From Mycobacterium sp. OTB74 (GTDB lineage Bacteria; Actinomycetota; Actinomycetes; Mycobacteriales; Mycobacteriaceae): DNA of 64,000 nucleotides. The DNA lies in assembly GCF_029892685.1 (NCBI RefSeq), contig NZ_JARXVD010000017.1, positions 84,271 through 148,270 on the forward strand. Reading direction: 5' to 3'. Of this stretch, positions 60,647 to 64,000 are shown one piece after another. Within the stretch, counting starts at the first letter, position 1, and every line of letters begins with the position of its first letter. A program made the translations under genes and the position numbers. Under the pieces are notes generated by a model. The model ran no database searches. It saw nothing but the letters and a program-made list of their open reading frames with translations, and was not told where the DNA came from.

Positions 60647-60901
60647 TCAGCCCACACTGAGCAACGAGCCGACGCAGCCGTCCGGGTGGCTGAGCTTCGC
60701 GATGATGTCCACCTGCCGCGCAATATTGCTGAGTTCATCCTGCGCCGACTTACGTTGCGATAGGAACGGCAGCAGGCCGACCACGACGCTGTCGATAGCA
60801 GTAATAACCGCGGCTCCCGTGACCAGCAAAATACGGCAGCGCCGACCGATTTTGAGCGATCTAGCCGGTGATTCGCTGCCAGACAACCGCCTTCGGTACA
60901 T
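60647..60901 (-). CDS. Small membrane-anchored hypothetical protein
   Basis: An 84-residue protein: basic N-terminus (MYRRRLSGSESPARSLKIGRR), one hydrophobic helix (ILLVTGAAVITAIDSVVVGLL) and a short C-terminal helix region. It is divergent from the membrane protein at 60925 with only 23 bp between starts, so the two share a promoter region and at least one is probably leaderless. No family is known. Confidence 0.45.
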   Translation of the reverse strand: MYRRRLSGSESPARSLKIGRRCRILLVTGAAVITAIDSVVVGLLPFLSQRKSAQDELSNIARQVDIIAKLSHPDGCVGSLLSVG

Positions 60902-60924
60902 GTCGGACGCCGTAGAGTCATTGG

Positions 60925-61398
60925 GTGCCCAAGGAAGCCGTCGCGGCGCTCGTCGCCCTTGGCGGCGTTATCTATGCGCAACTGGTGACGTACACGATCA
61001 ACCGGGAGAGTGCGCAAGACCTCCGCGTGGACATCGATCGCGAGATCGACATCGTTAAGAAGATCAAAGCGGATTCGCCGGAAGCGGAACCGCTAGAACG
61101 CCACATCAATGCGTCGATCGCGAAGCTCGTCGCCCGCGACGAACTCCGCGAACGGCTGCTCGCGGTCCTTGCGACCGCCGCACCGCTGCCCTTTTTGTTG
61201 CTGTTCTGCTCGGGGTTGTATTTTTGGCTTCAGCACGGCGCACCGGTCCGATTTCGAGGCGAGATCACCGCGCTGCAGTGGATCATCCTCATCGCTTTCC
61301 TTATGCAATCAAATTCATACATATGGCAGACAGCAAAGTTCGTCTGGACGAGCATCAGCCTGTGGTTCCGGGGCCGTGCGCGAGCGACTAAGCGGTGA
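60925..61398 (+). CDS. Small membrane protein with coiled region
   Basis: A 157-residue GTG-start protein: an N-terminal helix (AVAALVALGGVIYAQLV), a charged helical region (~25-70; DREIDIVKKIKAD, ERHINASIAKLVARDEL), and two further membrane helices (LAVLATAAPLPFLLLFCSGL, WIILIAFLMQ). The layout suggests a membrane protein with a cytoplasmic helical hairpin. No function is recognised. It pairs divergently with 60647. Confidence 0.6.
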   Translation: MPKEAVAALVALGGVIYAQLVTYTINRESAQDLRVDIDREIDIVKKIKADSPEAEPLERHINASIAKLVARDELRERLLAVLATAAPLPFLLLFCSGLYFWLQHGAPVRFRGEITALQWIILIAFLMQSNSYIWQTAKFVWTSISLWFRGRARATKR

Positions 61399-61474
61399 TC
61401 CGCTTGCAGATCACGGTCACCTTGAACGGCATCCGGGCCAGGTCGGTGAACACCCTTGGTAGCCCATAGCGATG
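61388..61474 (-). pseudogene. Possible C-terminal gene remnant
   Basis: The minus-strand frame reads YGLPRVFTDLARMPFKVTVI and ends CKRITA-stop, bounded upstream by an in-frame TGA. It looks like the end of a conserved protein, but I cannot name the family. It is too short to be a gene. Confidence 0.25.
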
Positions 61475-61640
61475 TCACCGGGTGCCGGTTGCCGTAAACA
61501 CAGATCAGAGGTATGCAGCCAACGCTTGCTGGCAGATCTGTCGATACATCTCTGGCCGTCCCATATGCACGCGCGCATTGGCGGCGCTGTAGTGCGGCAC
61601 TTTAACAAATCGCGAATCCGCGGGTAATGACCTGGATAGC

Positions 61641-61781
61641 GCACCCAAGGCGCTTGACGACAAGAAGGCCGCACTCGCGCAACGCATGCACGCCAACGGC
61701 GAATCGGCCAGCACCATCGCCTCGACCCTGGGCGTCAGCAGGGCCACCGTCTACCGAGTGCTCGCTGAGGACACGGAGTAA
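61641..61781 (+). pseudogene. Serine recombinase C-terminal helix-turn-helix fragment
   Basis: This 46-codon stretch ending at TAA 61781 reads ALDDKKAALAQRMHANGESA, then STIASTLGVSRATVYRVLAE. This is the DNA-binding C-terminus of a resolvase/invertase. The catalytic domain is missing and no start codon is suitable. It is a remnant of a former mobile element. Confidence 0.7.
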
Positions 61782-61808
61782 GCGGCCGGGCTGACCACGC
61801 GCGAGTTG

Positions 61809-62471
61809 TTAGTCCGAGGCGATTGCCGTAGGAGCCCCGAACCGGCCCATCTGCTTTTCCGTGAAGGCAAACGGGCTGTTGCGGTTCTTGAAGAACAGGT
61901 TGGGGCTGGCTACGCCGAAGAAGGCGAACACGACCATGTAGGCGATGCTCTTGGTCCAGTCGCCGCGCGTGATTCGACCCCGACTCTTGAGTGCGGTCAG
62001 ATACGCCAATCCGATGGGAGTGTGCAAAAAGATCGACGCCAGGAAGCCGGGGCTGTACTTGGAGTGCGACATCACTGGGAAGATCACACCGTGGCCGACG
62101 GCCTGGCCCATCCCGAACACGACCGGGGCGATACCCAACCACTTGACCTTCGGGAAGATCACCGGGAGCACGTAGAACGGGTAGGCAATCGCGGTGTTGA
62201 TGCACATCGCGTTGTGCGTGTTCAACGGGTAGTTCATCGGCTGATCGCTCTTGAAGAGTCCTCGGTTGAACTGTCCCGGAAAGTATCCGGGGTCTTCGTA
62301 CTCCTCGTACTGATGCACCAACAGCGCAATCCAGTTGACCGTCGACAGTGCACGCAGATTGGTGACCTTGCTTCTGCTGGCCAGTGCAACTGCCCCACCG
62401 ACGACCATGCCGAGCACGCCGCCGATCCGAGGCCAGTTCTTGCGGTAGAGGTCTATTGCGGATGTGCTCAT
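61809..62471 (-). CDS. HXXEE-domain membrane protein
   Basis: A 220-residue membrane protein with the HXXEE signature HQYEEYEDPGYFP (~50-62) near the first hydrophobic stretch and about six hydrophobic segments overall. Conserved polar residues in membranes suggest an enzyme, but none has been defined for the family. The start at 62471 follows AAGGAG. It is divergent from the TetR gene across a perfect palindrome and is probably its target. Confidence 0.78.
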   Translation of the reverse strand: MSTSAIDLYRKNWPRIGGVLGMVVGGAVALASRSKVTNLRALSTVNWIALLVHQYEEYEDPGYFPGQFNRGLFKSDQPMNYPLNTHNAMCINTAIAYPFYVLPVIFPKVKWLGIAPVVFGMGQAVGHGVIFPVMSHSKYSPGFLASIFLHTPIGLAYLTALKSRGRITRGDWTKSIAYMVVFAFFGVASPNLFFKNRNSPFAFTEKQMGRFGAPTAIASD

Positions 62472-62524
62472 CGCGGTCTCCTTGTCCATGACGGGCGGTC
62501 GGCACGCGGGCGTCGAACTAGATT

Positions 62525-62539
62525 TGGAATAGTATTCCA
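62525..62539. promoter_or_regulatory. TGGAATA-G-TATTCCA operator
   Basis: A perfect 7-bp inverted repeat with a 1-bp centre, ending 2 bp before the TetR ATG and 53 bp upstream of the HXXEE start. Its size and place fit a TetR operator controlling both divergent genes. Confidence 0.65.
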
Positions 62540-62541
62540 GC

Positions 62542-63381
62542 ATGCGTAAGGCAACGTATCACAGGAGTGGAGCAGGAGAAACGACGCAAGCCGACCTGTC
62601 CGCCGGATTGGTCGACGCGGCGGTTCGGGTAGCTCAGAAGCTCGGCAGGGACGTCGCCGACGTGCCGGTGACGGCCATCGCGGTGGAAGCCGGTATCTCG
62701 CGAAGCACGCTGCTACGTCGTTTCGGTGGCTCACGTTCAGCCCTCGACGCTGCTGTCCGTGCGGCGGGCATCGACACCGGAGGTCGGCCTCCTGTTCGCG
62801 TCCGTGCCCTCGAAGCAGCAGCGAATCTGATTAGTCAATCGGGGCTGGCCGCAGCGACATTGGAAGCCGTTGCGGCGGATTCGCAATGCTCCGTCTTTAG
62901 CCTGCATGCGGCCTTCGGTGGCCGCGACGAGATGCTCAGGGCAGTCTTCGAGAGATACAGCCCGGTGGGTGACGTGGAGGAGTTCCTGCGCGAGCCACGG
63001 GGCGACTTCGCCGAAACCGTTCGCGGCCTATATAGGGTCATCGCGCATGCATTGAATCGCGAGCCTCGGGTCGCACCCGCCATGTTCGCCGAAGTCTTCT
63101 CGCGGCCTAGTAGCCCTGCCGTTCAGTCCCTCGTCGGTTACACCGGGCCTCGGATGTTCGGCGTACTCGGACGTTGGTTCGGCGCCGAAACCCGCGCCGG
63201 ACACATCCGGAAGCTTCCCGAACTAGTACTCCTCCAACAACTGTTGGGTCCCATCCTGATTCACATGTTCATGCGGCCCTTGGCCGAAAACGTCTCTAGT
63301 GTGGCCCTTCCCGACATAGACGCGCTCTGCGACCTGTTCGCCGACAACTTCATCCGGGCGATAACGACGACTGGTGCGTAG
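62542..63381 (+). CDS. TetR-family regulator with tandem HTH domains
   Basis: The 279-residue protein carries two TetR-type N-terminal DNA-binding modules in series: VTAIAVEAGISRSTLLRRFG (~44-64) and ATLEAVAADSQCSVFSLHAAFG (~112-133, landmarks only). A helical ligand domain (~150-275) follows. The second recognition helix is less canonical. It probably represses the divergent HXXEE gene and itself through the palindrome at 62525. With the ATG 3 nt from the operator, a leaderless transcript is possible. Confidence 0.82.
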   Translation: MRKATYHRSGAGETTQADLSAGLVDAAVRVAQKLGRDVADVPVTAIAVEAGISRSTLLRRFGGSRSALDAAVRAAGIDTGGRPPVRVRALEAAANLISQSGLAAATLEAVAADSQCSVFSLHAAFGGRDEMLRAVFERYSPVGDVEEFLREPRGDFAETVRGLYRVIAHALNREPRVAPAMFAEVFSRPSSPAVQSLVGYTGPRMFGVLGRWFGAETRAGHIRKLPELVLLQQLLGPILIHMFMRPLAENVSSVALPDIDALCDLFADNFIRAITTTGA

Positions 63382-63898
63382 GGGGTTGGGGGGTGTCCCT
63401 TGGGCCATCGCCGGGCACGCCTCGTACCGCCAGCGTCCCGCTCTCTCTGATGAACTTGCGTGGACGTCTCCCTTGCCGACGCGCCAATTTAGAACGCAGG
63501 TTGCAGACTTATCGAGCGACGATTGCGGGGCCTGAGCTCTTTGTTGGCGATTCGACTGTTCATCGTCCGTGATGTCTACCTCGTTCACGACTTCTATTGG
63601 TAGCGAGAGGGTTTGCGCGACCTCGTCCAGGAACCGGGTACTGATGACGAACCACTCGCGGCCCGCCGTCTTGGCAACGCTACGGTGCTGGTCTGCGGCT
63701 TCGAGAAGCCGATGGAAGCGGTCCTCAGTGTTGGCCGATGACTGTAATTCAGTTTTGTAGATCCGCAGGAAAATGGGTTCTTCTGGAAGGGCAGTCGTAC
63801 GAGTCTGGTTGCGGAACCGCTGAATCACGTCACTGTCGCTCCGCAAGACCTTCATCGGTGTGCGGCCATTCTTGTCGTAGGGATAGCGCAGGTAGTGG
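63223..63898 (-). pseudogene. Hypothetical gene truncated by IS30-type insertion
   Basis: The first internal ATG is at 63855 (MKVLRSDSDVIQRFRNQT...), but the frame is coding further upstream (HYLRYPYDKNGRTP), up to the IS boundary near 63898. The true 5' end is therefore missing. About 100 residues look like a genuine helical protein (FHRLLEAADQHRSV, EWFVISTRFLDEVAQTL). The 3' part to 63223 overlaps the TetR gene antisense by 159 bp and has no protein character. The family is not recognised. Confidence 0.5.
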
Positions 63899-63932
63899 GG
63901 TAGTGGGCAAAGTCAACTGATTAGTGCAACGT

Positions 63933-64000
63933 CTAGGCGGCGTGCTCGATGAGGGCGGTTAGGCGTTGGGCTGGTGTGTCGTAGTCCAGGGTGGGGCGTG
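63933..64000 (-). mobile_element. IS30-type transposase, C-terminal end
   Basis: The minus-strand frame at the window edge reads RPTLDYDTPAQRLTALIEHAA-stop, the typical C-terminus of IS30-family transposases. The rest of the element lies beyond 64000. Its terminal repeat is probably within 63899-63930 (GGCAAAGTCAACTGATTAGT). The adjacent sequence has GGTAGTGG twice in tandem at 63891-63906. Confidence 0.72.

Noticed and set aside
1..64000. CRISPR arrays, tRNA or rRNA genes
   Set aside because: No regularly spaced repeats, and no tRNA- or rRNA-like sequence was recognised on either strand.

Overview
The window reads as a chromosomal segment of a rapid-growing, environmental mycobacterium (Mycolicibacterium type). 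Evidence: high GC, no rRNA or tRNA gene, and several mycobacterial hallmarks: a fused HadA/HadB-type dehydratase, cutinase, PE-PPE-domain esterase, a mycothiol-dependent (maleylpyruvate isomerase family) enzyme, a SigF-type sigma factor with GTTT-N15/16-GGGTAT promoters beside it, a TIGR00730 LOG protein and many small exported proteins. No plasmid, prophage or CRISPR is seen. The only mobile DNA is a truncated IS30-type element at the right edge and a serine-recombinase remnant near 61.7 kb.

Layout. 1-5.6 kb: truncated secreted lipase, GlxA/AraC regulator, a degenerate ABC ATPase with a YhgE/Pip membrane protein, small membrane and exported proteins. 5.6-9.3 kb, stress block: PAS-ANTAR protein, SigF-like sigma factor, zinc-ribbon protein and cutinase each behind a textbook SigF promoter, and a hemerythrin protein. 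9.3-14.2 kb: three-gene operon for the osmoprotectant N-acetylglutaminylglutamine amide (amidotransferase, GNAT/ATP-grasp synthetase, M42 peptidase). 14.4-18.7 kb: exported peptide, then the phaC-phaZ polyester operon with a divergent PucR/CdaR regulator. 18.7-20.3 kb: HD, cupin and UBP zinc-finger proteins.

20.3-25 kb is the most unusual region. Five short exported peptides surround a NarL-type sensor kinase and response regulator. Two of the peptides share a 206-bp leader (5' UTR plus signal-peptide codons; 2 mismatches seen) placed as an inverted repeat around the response regulator. Their mature parts differ. Recombination between the repeats would flip the regulator and swap the two mature peptides.

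25.3-39.2 kb: Tat-type cupin, HadA/HadB-like dehydratase, then two full-length paralogues of a zinc-ribbon/class III cyclase/AAA/TPR regulator in direct orientation. Between them lies a translationally coupled P450-ACP-type II thioesterase-FAAL operon with no PKS or NRPS, plus a divergent PadR/maleylpyruvate-isomerase pair sharing a double-palindrome operator. 39.4-45 kb: ClC transporter, exported M15-like protein, SpoIIAA-like protein and a Ski2-like DUF3516 helicase.

45-53 kb, accessory region: a twice-frameshifted phosphodiesterase-like gene, a type 3 copper tyrosinase coupled to a Met-rich DUF2182 membrane protein, a chagasin-like inhibitor, a phospholipase D-like protein and a PE-PPE esterase. 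53-64 kb: mixed metabolic and exported genes (aldose epimerase lipoprotein, frameshifted deazaflavin-type reductase, LOG protein, O-methyltransferase, HXXEE membrane protein with a divergent tandem-HTH TetR), several gene fragments, and a gene cut by the IS30-type element.
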